From: Streptomyces malaysiense
Lineage (GTDB): Bacteria; Actinomycetota; Actinomycetes; Streptomycetales; Streptomycetaceae
Length of the DNA: 64,000 nt
NCBI RefSeq assembly: GCF_000980885.2
Contig: NZ_LBDA02000031.1
Location: forward strand, 1 to 64,000
Reading direction: 5' to 3'
Shown: positions 16,703-25,388 of the stretch, one piece after another
Position numbering within the stretch: the stretch's first letter is position 1
Layout: each line of letters begins with the position of its first letter
Program-made: the position numbers and the translations under genes
Notes under the pieces: model-generated
Told to the model about the DNA's origin: nothing
What the model saw: the letters and a program-made list of their open reading frames with translations, nothing else
Databases searched by the model: none

Positions 16703-17866
16703 TCAGCCCAGTTGGGGAGCGACCACCCACTCGCCGCGCCGCATCACGCCCCGCACGTCGAAGTCCGCGTCCAGCAGCACCAGGTCCGCGTCCTTGCCGG
16801 GCTCCAGGGAGCCGACCCGGTCCGAAACGCCGAGCAGCCGGGCCGGGTTGGCGGACAGGGCCTTCACCGCGTCCTCGACCGGCAGCCGGTCCACGGTCAC
16901 CGCCCGCTTGAAGGCGCGGTCCAGCGTCAGCGTGGAGCCCGCGATCGAACCGCCCTCCACCAGCCGGGCCACCCCCTCGCTGACCTCCACCTCCAGCGGG
17001 CCCAGCATGTAGCGGCCGTCGCCGGTCCCGGCCGCGTCCATCGCGTCGGTGATGAACGCCACCCGGTCCGCGCCCGCGTGGTGGAACGCCAGCTCCAGGG
17101 CGGCCGGGTGCAGGTGGGTGCCGTCGTTGATCAGCTCGACCGTCACCCGCTCGTCCTCCAGGAGGGCGGCGACCGGACCCGGGGTGCGGTGGCCGAGGCC
17201 GGGCATCGCGTTGAAGAGGTGCGTGGCGACCGTGGCACCCGCCTCGATGGCGTCCACCGTCTGCTCGTACGTCGCGTCCGTGTGCCCGATCGCCGCGATC
17301 ACCCCGTGTTCGGCGAGCAGCCGTACCGAGTCGATGCCACCCGGCAGCTCGGCGGCGAGGGTGAGCATCCGCGCCTGCCCGCGCGCCGCGTCGATCAGCT
17401 TGCGCACCTCGGCCGGCTCCGGGTCGCGCAGCAGCGCCTCGGAGTGGGCGCCCTTGCGGCACGGCGAGATGAACGGCCCCTCGAAGTGGATGCCCGCGAT
17501 CTCGCCCTGCTCGGCCAGCTCGCTGAGCAGCCCGGCCTGGCGGACCAGCAGGTCCATCTCGTCGGTGACGGTGGAGGCGACGAGGGTGGTGGTGCCGTGC
17601 GCCCGGTGGGTGCGGACGGCGGTGAGGATCTGCTCGGCGGTGCCGGAGAAGGAGGCGCCGCCGCCGCCGTGGTTGTGGAGGTCGACGAAGCCGGGGACGA
17701 GCCAGTGGCCGGACACGTCGAGCACGGCGGCGCCGGCCGGCGCGCTGCCGGCGATGCGCGTGCCGTCCACGGCCACGCGGCCGTTTCGCACCGTTCCGGT
17801 GGGGAGGACGACGTTCGCGCCGGTGAGTACCCGCGGGTTCGTCGCGGCTCCTCTTGGACTGGCCAT
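16703..17866 (-). CDS. nagA: N-acetylglucosamine-6-phosphate deacetylase
   Basis: A 387-residue amidohydrolase. Metal and substrate motifs are clear: DLHNHGGGGASF, HFEGPFISPCRKGAH, THLFNAMPGLGHRTPG and the catalytic Asp in ITDAMDAAGTGDG. It deacetylates GlcNAc-6-P to glucosamine-6-P in the cytosol. Its ATG overlaps the stop of the upstream ROK kinase by one base (TGATG), indicating translational coupling. The pair is the nagKA operon, headed by DasR-like sites. Confidence 0.92.
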   Translation of the reverse strand: MASPRGAATNPRVLTGANVVLPTGTVRNGRVAVDGTRIAGSAPAGAAVLDVSGHWLVPGFVDLHNHGGGGASFSGTAEQILTAVRTHRAHGTTTLVASTVTDEMDLLVRQAGLLSELAEQGEIAGIHFEGPFISPCRKGAHSEALLRDPEPAEVRKLIDAARGQARMLTLAAELPGGIDSVRLLAEHGVIAAIGHTDATYEQTVDAIEAGATVATHLFNAMPGLGHRTPGPVAALLEDERVTVELINDGTHLHPAALELAFHHAGADRVAFITDAMDAAGTGDGRYMLGPLEVEVSEGVARLVEGGSIAGSTLTLDRAFKRAVTVDRLPVEDAVKALSANPARLLGVSDRVGSLEPGKDADLVLLDADFDVRGVMRRGEWVVAPQLG

Positions 17867-18804
17867 CAGGTGTCTACCTCCGGAGTAGAAGTGATCGTCA
17901 ACAGGTCCCGCGCGAGCAGGCCCGCGCCCAGGCAGCCGGCGGTGTCGCCGAGGGCGGCGGGGACGATGGACGGCAGTTTCTGGAAGGTGACCCGGCGCCG
18001 GACGGCGTCCCGCAGGGGCTGGAACAACACTTCCCCCGCCTCGGCGAGACCGCCACCGATGATCAGCGTGCGCGGGTCCAGCAGGGTGAGCGCGGTGACC
18101 AGACCGTCGGCGAGCGCGTCCACCGCCTCCTGCCAGACCCGCCGGGCGCCGGGGTCGCCCGCCGCGACGGCCCGTGCGCAGTCGGCCGCGTCCGCGTCCG
18201 GGTTCCCGCCGGCCGCGGCCCAGGCCTCGCTGACGGCGGACGCGGAGGCGTACCGCTCCAGGCAGCCGCGCTGCCCGCAGGGGCAGGACGCGCCGCCGGG
18301 CCGTACGACGACATGGCCGATCTCGCCCGCGAAGCCGTGCGCCCCGGACTCCACCCGGCCGTCGATCCCGATCGCGCCCGCGATGCCGGTGCCGAGCGGC
18401 ACGAACAGGAAGCGGTCGGCACCCCGGCCCGCGCCGATCCGGCCCTCGGCCAGCCCGCCGGTGCGCACGTCGTGGCCGAGCGCGACGGGCACCCCGAGCC
18501 GTTTCGCGAGCAGATCGCGCAGCGGTACGTCCTTCCAGCCGAGGTTGGCGGCGTAGACGGCGGTGCCGTGCTCCTCGTCGACGATGCCGGGCACCGCTAT
18601 GCCCGCGGCGGCCGGCGGCCCGTGGTGCTCGGCGCCGTACGCGTACAGCTCGGCGGCGAAGTCGAGGATGCCCGCGACCACCGCGTCGGGGCCGCGTTCG
18701 CGGCCGGTGGCGCGGCGGGCGCGGTGCAGCAGGGCGCCGTCGTCCCCGACGAGGGCGGCCTTCATCCCGGTACCGCCCACGTCCAGGGCGATGACATGTC
18801 TCAC
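17866..18804 (-). CDS. ROK-family sugar kinase, likely N-acetylglucosamine kinase
   Basis: A 312-residue ROK kinase. The ATP phosphate loop is ALDVGGTGMKAAL at the N-terminus, and the ROK zinc site CPCGQRGCLERYAS is present. Coupling to nagA and the dre-like operators upstream point to phosphorylation of GlcNAc (NagK role), though ROK specificity cannot be read from sequence and glucokinase is possible. It starts at GTG 18804 with no obvious Shine-Dalgarno. First gene of the operon. Confidence 0.82.
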   Translation of the reverse strand: MRHVIALDVGGTGMKAALVGDDGALLHRARRATGRERGPDAVVAGILDFAAELYAYGAEHHGPPAAAGIAVPGIVDEEHGTAVYAANLGWKDVPLRDLLAKRLGVPVALGHDVRTGGLAEGRIGAGRGADRFLFVPLGTGIAGAIGIDGRVESGAHGFAGEIGHVVVRPGGASCPCGQRGCLERYASASAVSEAWAAAGGNPDADAADCARAVAAGDPGARRVWQEAVDALADGLVTALTLLDPRTLIIGGGLAEAGEVLFQPLRDAVRRRVTFQKLPSIVPAALGDTAGCLGAGLLARDLLTITSTPEVDT

Positions 18805-18831
18805 GGGGACAGTGTGGCCCGCTGACCCACG

Positions 18832-18847
18832 AGAGGTCTAGTCCACT
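18832..18847. promoter_or_regulatory. DasR-responsive element (dre-like) 1
   Basis: AGAGGTCTAGTCCACT agrees with the dre consensus ACTGGTCTAGACCAGT at 12 of 16 positions. It lies 28 bp upstream of the ROK kinase start in the divergent region. Its reverse complement AGTGGACTAGACCTCT differs from the site before cutC (36981-36996) at a single base. Confidence 0.75.
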
Positions 18848-18849
18848 CA

Positions 18850-18865
18850 CGTGGTGTAGACCTTA
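18850..18865. promoter_or_regulatory. DasR-responsive element (dre-like) 2
   Basis: CGTGGTGTAGACCTTA contains the core TGGTGTAGACC, which matches the dre core TGGTCTAGACC at all but one base. It is 2 bp from dre 1, giving a tandem site in the nagKA/solute-binding-protein divergent region, and could serve both promoters. Confidence 0.6.
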
Positions 18866-18914
18866 GGCGTTCATCTGATTTATTCGTTCGGACAGCAGGG
18901 TTGAGGTTTTGACG

Positions 18915-20210
18915 GTGCGTCGGCGTACGGCAGGAATGATCGCGACGGTGTCCGCCATGGGCATGACCGCGTTCCTCGGCGGCTGCGGGAGCACGGGCTC
19001 CTCCGACGTGACGCTCAGACTCGTGGCCGCGGACTACGGCGACTCGGCGGCGAACAGTTCGCAGAAGTACTGGGACTCGCTGGTCAAGGAGTACGAGACG
19101 ACCCACCCTGGCGTGAAGGTCCAGGTCAGCGTGTATTCCTGGAACGACGTCGACCGCAAGGTCAAGGAGATGGTCGACGCCGGGCACGCCCCGGACATGG
19201 CGCAGATCGGCGCGTACGCCGACTACGCGGCGGCCGGCAAGCTCTACGCGGCCTCCGACCTGCTCTCCATCCGCACCCAGGCGGACTTCCTCTCCCAGCT
19301 GGCCGACGCCGGCCAGTGGAGCCATACGCAGTACGGCATCCCCTTCGCCGCGTCCACACGGGTGCTCTTCTACAACAAGACGCTCTTCACGAGCGCCGGG
19401 ATCACCCCGCCCACCAGCTGGGACGAGCTGGCCGCGGACGCCAGGGCGCTCAAGGCGAAGGGCGTGAAGTACCCGTTCGCGCTGCCGCTGGGGCCCGAGG
19501 AGGCGCAGGCCGAGACGATGCAGTGGTTGCTCAGCGGCGGCGACGGCGGTACCGGGGGCACCGGCTTCACCGATGAGATCGGCACCTACACCATCGACTC
19601 CGAGCAGAACGTGCGGACCTTCTCCTGGCTCAAGGACGACCTGGTCGCCAAGGGGCTGACCGGGCCGGTGGCGCCGGGGAAGCTGAACCGGGCGCAGGCG
19701 TTCGCGGCGTTCGCCGACGGCCAGGTCGGCATGGTCGACGGACACCCCACGCTGATCCAGCAGGCCGAGGCGAAGGGCGTGCGCTTCGGCATGGTGCCGA
19801 CGCCGAGCCGGACCGGGCGGGCGCGGGCGTCGATGGGGGTGTCCGACTGGATGATGGCGTTCAAGCAGAACGGCCACGCCGACCAGATCGGCGACTTCCT
19901 GAACTTCGTCTACAGCGAGAAGAACGTCCTCGACTTCTCCCGCGACTACGGGCTCCTCCCGGTCACCACCTCCGCGTCCAACGCCATGAGCGCGTCGGAC
20001 GCGGCGCCCGACAAGGCCCTGCACCCCTTCCTGGACCAGCTGGCCACGAGCGAGCTGTATCCGGTGGGCAAGACCTCCTGGGCGTCGGTCAGCGCGGCCG
20101 TGAAGCAGAACATCGGCCAAGCCGTCGCACCCGGCGGCGACCCCGCCGGCGTCCTCACCCGCCTCCAGGCCACGGCCACGGCGGCGGACAGCGCGGCCGG
20201 CACCGGCTGA
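18915..20210 (+). CDS. ABC transporter sugar-binding lipoprotein (orphan)
   Basis: A 431-residue extracellular solute-binding protein of the carbohydrate (SBP_bac_1) type. It has lipobox FLGGC and the hallmark segments YGIPFAASTRVLFYNKTLF and PPTSWDELAADARALKAKG. It should bind a sugar or oligosaccharide outside the membrane. No permease or ATPase gene follows, so it must use a transporter encoded elsewhere. I chose the GTG at 18915 because GAGG lies 8 bp upstream; a TTG two codons earlier is the alternative. The dre-like sites upstream suggest DasR control and an aminosugar ligand. Confidence 0.85.
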   Translation: MRRRTAGMIATVSAMGMTAFLGGCGSTGSSDVTLRLVAADYGDSAANSSQKYWDSLVKEYETTHPGVKVQVSVYSWNDVDRKVKEMVDAGHAPDMAQIGAYADYAAAGKLYAASDLLSIRTQADFLSQLADAGQWSHTQYGIPFAASTRVLFYNKTLFTSAGITPPTSWDELAADARALKAKGVKYPFALPLGPEEAQAETMQWLLSGGDGGTGGTGFTDEIGTYTIDSEQNVRTFSWLKDDLVAKGLTGPVAPGKLNRAQAFAAFADGQVGMVDGHPTLIQQAEAKGVRFGMVPTPSRTGRARASMGVSDWMMAFKQNGHADQIGDFLNFVYSEKNVLDFSRDYGLLPVTTSASNAMSASDAAPDKALHPFLDQLATSELYPVGKTSWASVSAAVKQNIGQAVAPGGDPAGVLTRLQATATAADSAAGTG

Positions 20211-20226
20211 GCGCTACGGTTTCCCC

Positions 20227-20466
20227 ATGGAACCGGGTGACATGGAACTGGGCGACCGGGAGAAGGCCGTCCTCGCGCTGGAACGCAGGCCCTTCCCCGG
20301 CCCCGGCGCGAAGGAACGCGCCATCCGTGAGGACCTCCACCTCTCCCCGGTCCGCTACTACCAGCTCCTCAACGCCCTCCTCGACGACGAACGCGCCCTC
20401 TCCCACGACCCGGTCACGGTGAACCGCCTGCGCCGGGTCAGGGAGGCGCGCCGTTCGGAGCGCTGA
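20227..20466 (+). CDS. DUF3263 small protein
   Basis: A 79-residue basic protein of the DUF3263 family. The core KERAIREDLHLSPVRYYQLLNALLDD looks like a helix-turn-helix. It may be a small DNA-binding protein; no function is known to me. The start at 20227 has no clear ribosome site, and ATG 20242 (MELGDREKAVL) is an alternative. It sits 16 bp after the binding-protein gene. Confidence 0.75.
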   Translation: MEPGDMELGDREKAVLALERRPFPGPGAKERAIREDLHLSPVRYYQLLNALLDDERALSHDPVTVNRLRRVREARRSER

Positions 20467-20514
20467 GGCGAAGTACCAGGCGTGACAACCGCCCCCGCTG
20501 GATAGTGTCGGTAC

Positions 20515-21348
20515 ATGGATCCTCTGCCGACCCCCGCCACCCAGGCCGGCCGGGACGGACTCGCCGCGCTGCTCGACAACCCCGCCGCCGCGGTGATCGG
20601 CCTGGACTTCGACGGCACCCTCGCCCCCATCGTCGCCGACCCCGAGCAGGCCCGCGCCCACCCCGCCGCCGTCGCCGCGCTCACCGCCCTCGCCCCCAAG
20701 GTCGCCCACGTCGCCGTGATCACCGGCAGGCCCGCCGGCGTCGCGGTCCGCCACGGCGGCTTCGCCGGTGTGCCCGGCCTCGACCACCTCACCGTCCTCG
20801 GCCACTACGGCGCCGAACGCTGGGACGCCGCCACGGGCACCGTCACCGCCCCCGCCCCCCACCCCGGCGTCGCCGCCGTCCGCGCCGAGCTGCCGGGCCT
20901 GCTGGACCGGGTCGGCGCCTGGCGCGGCACCTGGATCGAGGAGAAGGGCCGGGCCGTCGCGGTGCACACCCGCCGCGCACAGGACCCGGCGGCCGCGTTC
21001 GAGGCCCTGCGCGCCCCCCTCACCGACCTCGCCACCCGCCACGGGCTGATCGTCGAACCCGGCCGGATGGTCCTGGAACTGCGTCCGCCCGGCATGGACA
21101 AGGGCGTCGCCCTCGGCGAGTACCTGCGTGAGACCGGCGCCGGATCCGTCCTCTACGCCGGCGACGACCTCGGCGACCTCCCCGCCTACGCGGCCGTCGA
21201 CAAACTCCGCTCCGAGGGAACCCCCGGGCTCCTCGTGTGCAGCGGCAGCACGGAGGTCACCGAACTGGCCGACAAGGCGGACCTGGTGGTCGACGGCCCC
21301 GAGGGCGTCGTGGCACTTCTCACCGCGCTGGCGGCTCAGCTGGTCTGA
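20515..21348 (+). CDS. otsB: trehalose-6-phosphate phosphatase
   Basis: A 277-residue HAD phosphatase. Motif I is LDFDGTLAPI with nucleophile Asp31 and Asp33. A second conserved block reads VAVITGRPAG, and motif IV is YAGDDLGDLPAY. It removes phosphate from trehalose-6-P to give trehalose, a compatible solute and spore sugar. Its 3' end overlaps the 3' end of otsA by 13 bp on opposite strands, so the two genes of one pathway converge rather than form an operon. Confidence 0.88.
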   Translation: MDPLPTPATQAGRDGLAALLDNPAAAVIGLDFDGTLAPIVADPEQARAHPAAVAALTALAPKVAHVAVITGRPAGVAVRHGGFAGVPGLDHLTVLGHYGAERWDAATGTVTAPAPHPGVAAVRAELPGLLDRVGAWRGTWIEEKGRAVAVHTRRAQDPAAAFEALRAPLTDLATRHGLIVEPGRMVLELRPPGMDKGVALGEYLRETGAGSVLYAGDDLGDLPAYAAVDKLRSEGTPGLLVCSGSTEVTELADKADLVVDGPEGVVALLTALAAQLV

Positions 21349-22763
21349 TCGTCCAGGGCGTGCAGCTGGTCCAGGAACCACCGGGCCGGCGGCAGCGCCG
21401 TCCCCGCCGCGGCCAGCCGCTTCGATCGTTCGGCCCGTTCCGCCGCCGGCATGGTCAGCGCCGTGTGCAGCGCCTCGGCCGTGCCCGTGACGTCGTACGG
21501 ATTGACCGTGAGCGCGTCCTCGCCCATCTCCTCGTGCGCCCCCGCCTCCCGTGAGAGCACCAGCACGCAGCCCTCGTCGGAGACGACCGGGACCTCCTTG
21601 GCGACCAGGTTCATGCCGTCCCGGATCGGGTTGACCAGCGCCACGTCGGCCAGCCGGTACGCGGCCAGGGAGCGGGCGAAGTCGTCCTTCACATGCAGCA
21701 CCACAGGGACCCAACCCGGCGTCCCGTAGACCGAGTTGATCTCCTCGGCGACCCGGGCCACCTCCGCCGTGTAGTCCCGGTACACGGCGAGGTCCTGCCG
21801 GGAGGGGTACGCGAACGCGAGGTGCACGACCCGCTCCCGCCACTCGGGGTGCGCGTCCAGCAGCTGTCGGTACGCCAGCAGCCCGCGCACGATGTTCTTG
21901 GACAGCTCGGTACGGTCGACCCGGACGATCGTCCGGCGGCCCTCGCCGGTCTCGGCCCGCAGCGCCGCCATCCGCTCGGCCACGTCCGGCCGGTGGGACC
22001 GCTCGCGCAGGAAGTCGGCGTCCGCGCCCAGGCCGTGCACCCCGATCCGGGTACCGGAGGGGATCCCCGGTCCCAGCACCGCGTGGCAGCATTCGGTGAA
22101 CGCGTCCGCCCACCGCCGGGTGAGGAAGGCCGCCCGGTCCGCGCCGAGGATCCCGGTCAGCAGCTGCGCCGCGATGTCGTCCGGCAGCAGCCGGAAGTAC
22201 TCCGCCGGTGCCCACGGTGTGTGCGAGAAGTGGCCGATGCGCAGGTCGGGCCGCAGCCTCCGGAGCATCCGCGGGGCGAGCGCCAGGTGGTAGTCCTGGA
22301 TCAGCACCGCCGCCCCCTCGCCGGCCTCCTCGGCCAGCGCCTCGGCGAACGCCCGGTTGTACGCCTCGTACGCCGCCCACCGGCGCCGGAACTCCGCGTC
22401 GAAGACGGGCTCCAGCGGTGTCTGGTACAGCATGTGGTGCACGAACCAGAGCACCGAGTTGGCGATCCCGTTGTACGCGCCGGCGAAGACGTCCGGATCG
22501 ATGTCCAGCATCCGCACCCGCTGCCCGCCGGTGTCCGCCTCCGGCAGCGGGCCGCCCTCGGCGCGGCGCGCGGCCTCCCGGTCGCCGTCGCCCAGCGCGG
22601 CGCACACCCAGACCGCGTCCGTCTCCGGACCGATCGCCGACAGGCCCGAGACCAGCCCGCCGCCGCCCCGCCTGGCGCGCAGTGAACCGTCCTCGGCCGC
22701 CTCGTACGAGACCGGGCCGCGATTGGAGGCGACCAGCACCTCAGCACCGTGGGTGGAAACCAT
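21336..22763 (-). CDS. otsA: trehalose-6-phosphate synthase (GT20), variant motif
   Basis: A 475-residue GT20 glycosyltransferase. N-terminal segments [10 protein letters not shown] and [15 protein letters not shown] bind the acceptor/nucleotide sugar. QDYHLALAP and FSHTPWAP are canonical. The phosphate-binding R-L-D-Y-x-K-G segment of OtsA reads [13 protein letters not shown] here, keeping Arg and Lys but changing the middle. The expected reaction is UDP/GDP-glucose plus glucose-6-P to trehalose-6-P, but the variation leaves room for another acceptor or pseudosugar chemistry. I chose the ATG at 22763; a longer frame exists upstream without protein-like composition. Confidence 0.82.
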   Translation of the reverse strand: MVSTHGAEVLVASNRGPVSYEAAEDGSLRARRGGGGLVSGLSAIGPETDAVWVCAALGDGDREAARRAEGGPLPEADTGGQRVRMLDIDPDVFAGAYNGIANSVLWFVHHMLYQTPLEPVFDAEFRRRWAAYEAYNRAFAEALAEEAGEGAAVLIQDYHLALAPRMLRRLRPDLRIGHFSHTPWAPAEYFRLLPDDIAAQLLTGILGADRAAFLTRRWADAFTECCHAVLGPGIPSGTRIGVHGLGADADFLRERSHRPDVAERMAALRAETGEGRRTIVRVDRTELSKNIVRGLLAYRQLLDAHPEWRERVVHLAFAYPSRQDLAVYRDYTAEVARVAEEINSVYGTPGWVPVVLHVKDDFARSLAAYRLADVALVNPIRDGMNLVAKEVPVVSDEGCVLVLSREAGAHEEMGEDALTVNPYDVTGTAEALHTALTMPAAERAERSKRLAAAGTALPPARWFLDQLHALDDQTS

Positions 22764-22845
22764 GGTCCAGAACCTAGCCCGGCCCGGAAACACTCAAACC
22801 CGCGGACCACCGCGGAACCCGGCCGTACCCGGCCTGCCTGCGCGT

Positions 22846-23790
22846 TCAGGCCACCCGGCGCCGGGCGTACTCCGCGATCTCGGTCATCGGCGGCCGCTCC
22901 TCGGTGTCCACCGGGTAGGTGCGCGGCTCGAAGCCGAGGACACCCCGCTCGAACTGGGTGAGCGCGGGGCGCACGAGGTGGCCGCGGGCCAGCCGCAGCT
23001 GGGCCGTGCGGTAGATCGCCGCCGCCATCCGGCCGAGCGCCTGCCCGTCCTGGTGCCGGTGCTTGCGCACGCCGACGTCCACCTGGGCCAGCGCGTCCAG
23101 GCCCACCAGGTGCAGGGCGTCCACCAGCATGCCCAGCTCCACCCCGTACCCGACCGGGAACGGGAGCCGTTCGAGCAGCGCGCGGCGGGCCGCGTACTCC
23201 CCGCCCAGCGGCTGCACGAAGCCCGCCAGCTGCGGCCAGTGCATGTTCAGCAGCGGGCGCGCCATCAGCTCGGTGACCCGGCCGCCCTGCCCCGCCGCTC
23301 CGGCCAGCGGACGGTCGTACATCGCCTTGACCAGCTGCACGTCCGGCTCGGTGAGCAGCGGCCCGACGATGCCGAGGACGAAGTCGGAGGAGAACTCCCT
23401 GAGGTCCGCGTCGATGAAGCAGATGATGTCCCCGGTGGCGACGAGCAGCGAGCGCCACAGCACCTCGCCCTTGCCCCGCACGGCGGGTATCCGGGGCAGG
23501 ATCGCGTCCCGGTGCACCACCCGCGCGCCGGCCGCGGCGGCGACCTCGGAGGTGCGGTCGGCGGAGCCGGAGTCGATCACGAGGACCTCGTCGACGAGCG
23601 GCACCCGCTCCATCAGATCGCGCCGGATCACCGCGACGATCTCGCCGACGGTCTCCTCCTCGTCGAGCGCGGGCAGCACCACGCTGACGGTCTGGCCGGT
23701 GCGCTGTTTCGCCGCCAGGACCTGGTGCGACGGCCGGTCGCGCACGGACCAGGAGCGATTGCCCATCCAGCGCTCGACTTCTTCCAGCAC
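22846..23790 (-). CDS. gpgS: glucosyl-3-phosphoglycerate synthase
   Basis: A 314-residue GT81/GT2-like enzyme. It has the nucleotide-sugar fold start VSVVLPALDEEETVGEIV, the metal-binding DxD in CFIDADLREF, and substrate-site segments RGKGEVLWRSL and GYGVELGMLVD, as in mycobacterial and Streptomyces GpgS. It forms glucosylglycerate-3-P, precursor of glucosylglycerate. Adjacent to otsA on the same strand (82 bp apart), it makes this a compatible-solute neighbourhood. Confidence 0.88.
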   Translation of the reverse strand: MLEEVERWMGNRSWSVRDRPSHQVLAAKQRTGQTVSVVLPALDEEETVGEIVAVIRRDLMERVPLVDEVLVIDSGSADRTSEVAAAAGARVVHRDAILPRIPAVRGKGEVLWRSLLVATGDIICFIDADLREFSSDFVLGIVGPLLTEPDVQLVKAMYDRPLAGAAGQGGRVTELMARPLLNMHWPQLAGFVQPLGGEYAARRALLERLPFPVGYGVELGMLVDALHLVGLDALAQVDVGVRKHRHQDGQALGRMAAAIYRTAQLRLARGHLVRPALTQFERGVLGFEPRTYPVDTEERPPMTEIAEYARRRVA

Positions 23791-23941
23791 GGTCCCCGGC
23801 TCCTCACGCTCGTCTCGCGGTACGGACGACTATCTCAACTCTCCAGGCCTTCGGTTACAGTCTTGAGCAACGCCGATGACCATCGCATGTCGGGGGTCGC
23901 GCGCGGACACGCCGCAGCACTGCGGACACAATCGAATACCG

Positions 23942-24084
23942 CTCATCCAGAGGGGCAGAGGGACACGGCCCGATGAAGCCCCGGCAACCCTCCAGCCGGT
24001 TCTCGTGATCCACGACAGCGAGGCTCCCGGCTAGGGAAGGTGCCAAATCCGTCTCACGGCGAAGTGCGTCGTGAGGAAGATGAG
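23942..24084 (+). promoter_or_regulatory. SAM-I (S-box) riboswitch before metM
   Basis: The closing stem P1 pairs CTCATC (23942-23947) with GATGAG (24079-24084). Inside are the conserved S-box elements GATGAAGCCCCGGCAACC and AAGGTGCCAAATCC and the expected four-way arrangement. The 3' strand of P1 runs directly into GGAGAAAGGG, the ribosome site of metM. SAM binding would stabilise P1 and could hide that site, a translational off-switch. The rest of the 23791-24104 gap holds the presumed promoter between divergent gpgS and metM; I see nothing else in it. Confidence 0.93.
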
Positions 24085-24104
24085 GAGAAAGGGCCTCGCC
24101 TCCC

Positions 24105-25388
24105 ATGGCTGTGCAGACAATCGCCACCTCCGGTACCTCCGCCGTCGATCTCGGCCCCGCCGCCGCCCTCAGCTGTCGCGAATGCGGCCACCGCGTCCCG
24201 CTCGGCCCGGTCTTCGCCTGCGAGGAGTGTTTCGGACCGCTGGAGATCGCCTACGACTTCTCCGCCTACGACACCGAAGAGCTGCGCAAGCGGATCGAGG
24301 ACGGCCCCGCCAACATCTGGCGCTACGCCCCGCTGCTGCCGGTCCCGGCCGACGTCGCCGGCAAGCCGAACATCAACCCCGGCTGGACCAAGCTGGTCAA
24401 GGCGGACAACCTGGCCCGCGAGCTGGGCGTCACCGGCGGTCTGTACGTCAAGGACGACTCCGGCAACCCGACCCACTCCTTCAAGGACCGGGTCGTCGCC
24501 CAGGCGCTGGAGGCGGCCCGCGCCTTCGGCTTCACCACGCTTTCCTGCTCCTCCACCGGCAACCTGGCCGGCGCCGTCGGCGCCGCCGCCGCCCGCGCCG
24601 GTCTGCGCTCCTGCGTCTTCATCCCGCACGACCTGGAACAGGGCAAGGTCGTCATGGCCGCGGTCTACGGCGGTGAACTCGTCGGCATCGAGGGCAACTA
24701 CGACGACGTGAACCGCTTCTGCTCCGAGCTGATCGGCGACCCGGCCGGCGAGGGCTGGGGCTTCGTCAACGTGAACCTGCGGCCGTACTACGCCGAGGGC
24801 TCCAAGACCCTGGCGTACGAGATCTGCGAGCAGCTCGGCTGGCGGCTGCCCGACCAGATCGTGGTCCCGATCGCCTCCGGCTCCCAGCTCACCAAGATCG
24901 ACAAGGGTCTCCGGGAGCTGATCGAGCTCGGCCTGGTCGAGGACCGGCCGTACAAGATCTTCGGTGCCCAGGCCGAGGGCTGCTCGCCGGTCTCGACGGC
25001 CTACAAGGCGGGCCACGACGTGGTCAGGCCCCAGAAGCCGGACACCATCGCCAAGTCCCTCGCCATCGGCAACCCGGCCGACGGCCCCTACGTCCTGGAC
25101 ATCGCCCGGCGCACCGGCGGCGCGGTGGAGGACGTGACGGACGAGCAGGTCGTGGCCGCGATCAAGCTGCTGGCCCGCACCGAGGGCATCTTCGCCGAGA
25201 CGGCCGGCGGGGTGACCGTCGGCGTCACGAGGAAGCTGATCGAGAGCGGGGCGCTCGACCCGGCGAAGACCACCGTCGTCCTCAACACCGGCGACGGCCT
25301 GAAGACCCTCGACGCGGTGGCCGGCACCGGCCTGACCGCCACCATCCGCCCGAACCTGGACTCCTTCCGAGAGGCTGGCCTCGCATGA
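24105..25388 (+). CDS. metM: O-phosphohomoserine-dependent homocysteine synthase MetM (threonine-synthase-like)
   Basis: A 427-residue fold-type II PLP enzyme, threonine-synthase family. A zinc-ribbon-like N-terminus carries Cys24, Cys27, Cys39 and Cys42. The PLP lysine is Lys127 in NPTHSFKDRVV, and the phosphate loop is SSTGNLAGAVGAA. Generic annotation would be threonine synthase. Three points favour MetM instead: the SAM-I riboswitch, which marks methionine genes; a 4-bp ATGA overlap with a sulfur-carrier protein gene; and, as I recall it, published work on Streptomyces in which this gene pair turns O-phosphohomoserine and thiocarboxylated carrier into homocysteine. A true thrC should lie elsewhere. 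Confidence 0.85.
   Translation: MAVQTIATSGTSAVDLGPAAALSCRECGHRVPLGPVFACEECFGPLEIAYDFSAYDTEELRKRIEDGPANIWRYAPLLPVPADVAGKPNINPGWTKLVKADNLARELGVTGGLYVKDDSGNPTHSFKDRVVAQALEAARAFGFTTLSCSSTGNLAGAVGAAAARAGLRSCVFIPHDLEQGKVVMAAVYGGELVGIEGNYDDVNRFCSELIGDPAGEGWGFVNVNLRPYYAEGSKTLAYEICEQLGWRLPDQIVVPIASGSQLTKIDKGLRELIELGLVEDRPYKIFGAQAEGCSPVSTAYKAGHDVVRPQKPDTIAKSLAIGNPADGPYVLDIARRTGGAVEDVTDEQVVAAIKLLARTEGIFAETAGGVTVGVTRKLIESGALDPAKTTVVLNTGDGLKTLDAVAGTGLTATIRPNLDSFREAGLA

Noticed and set aside
24105..25388. Calling this gene plain threonine synthase (thrC)
   Set aside because: The riboswitch and the carrier-protein partner favour MetM; plain threonine synthase remains the fallback if no second thrC exists.
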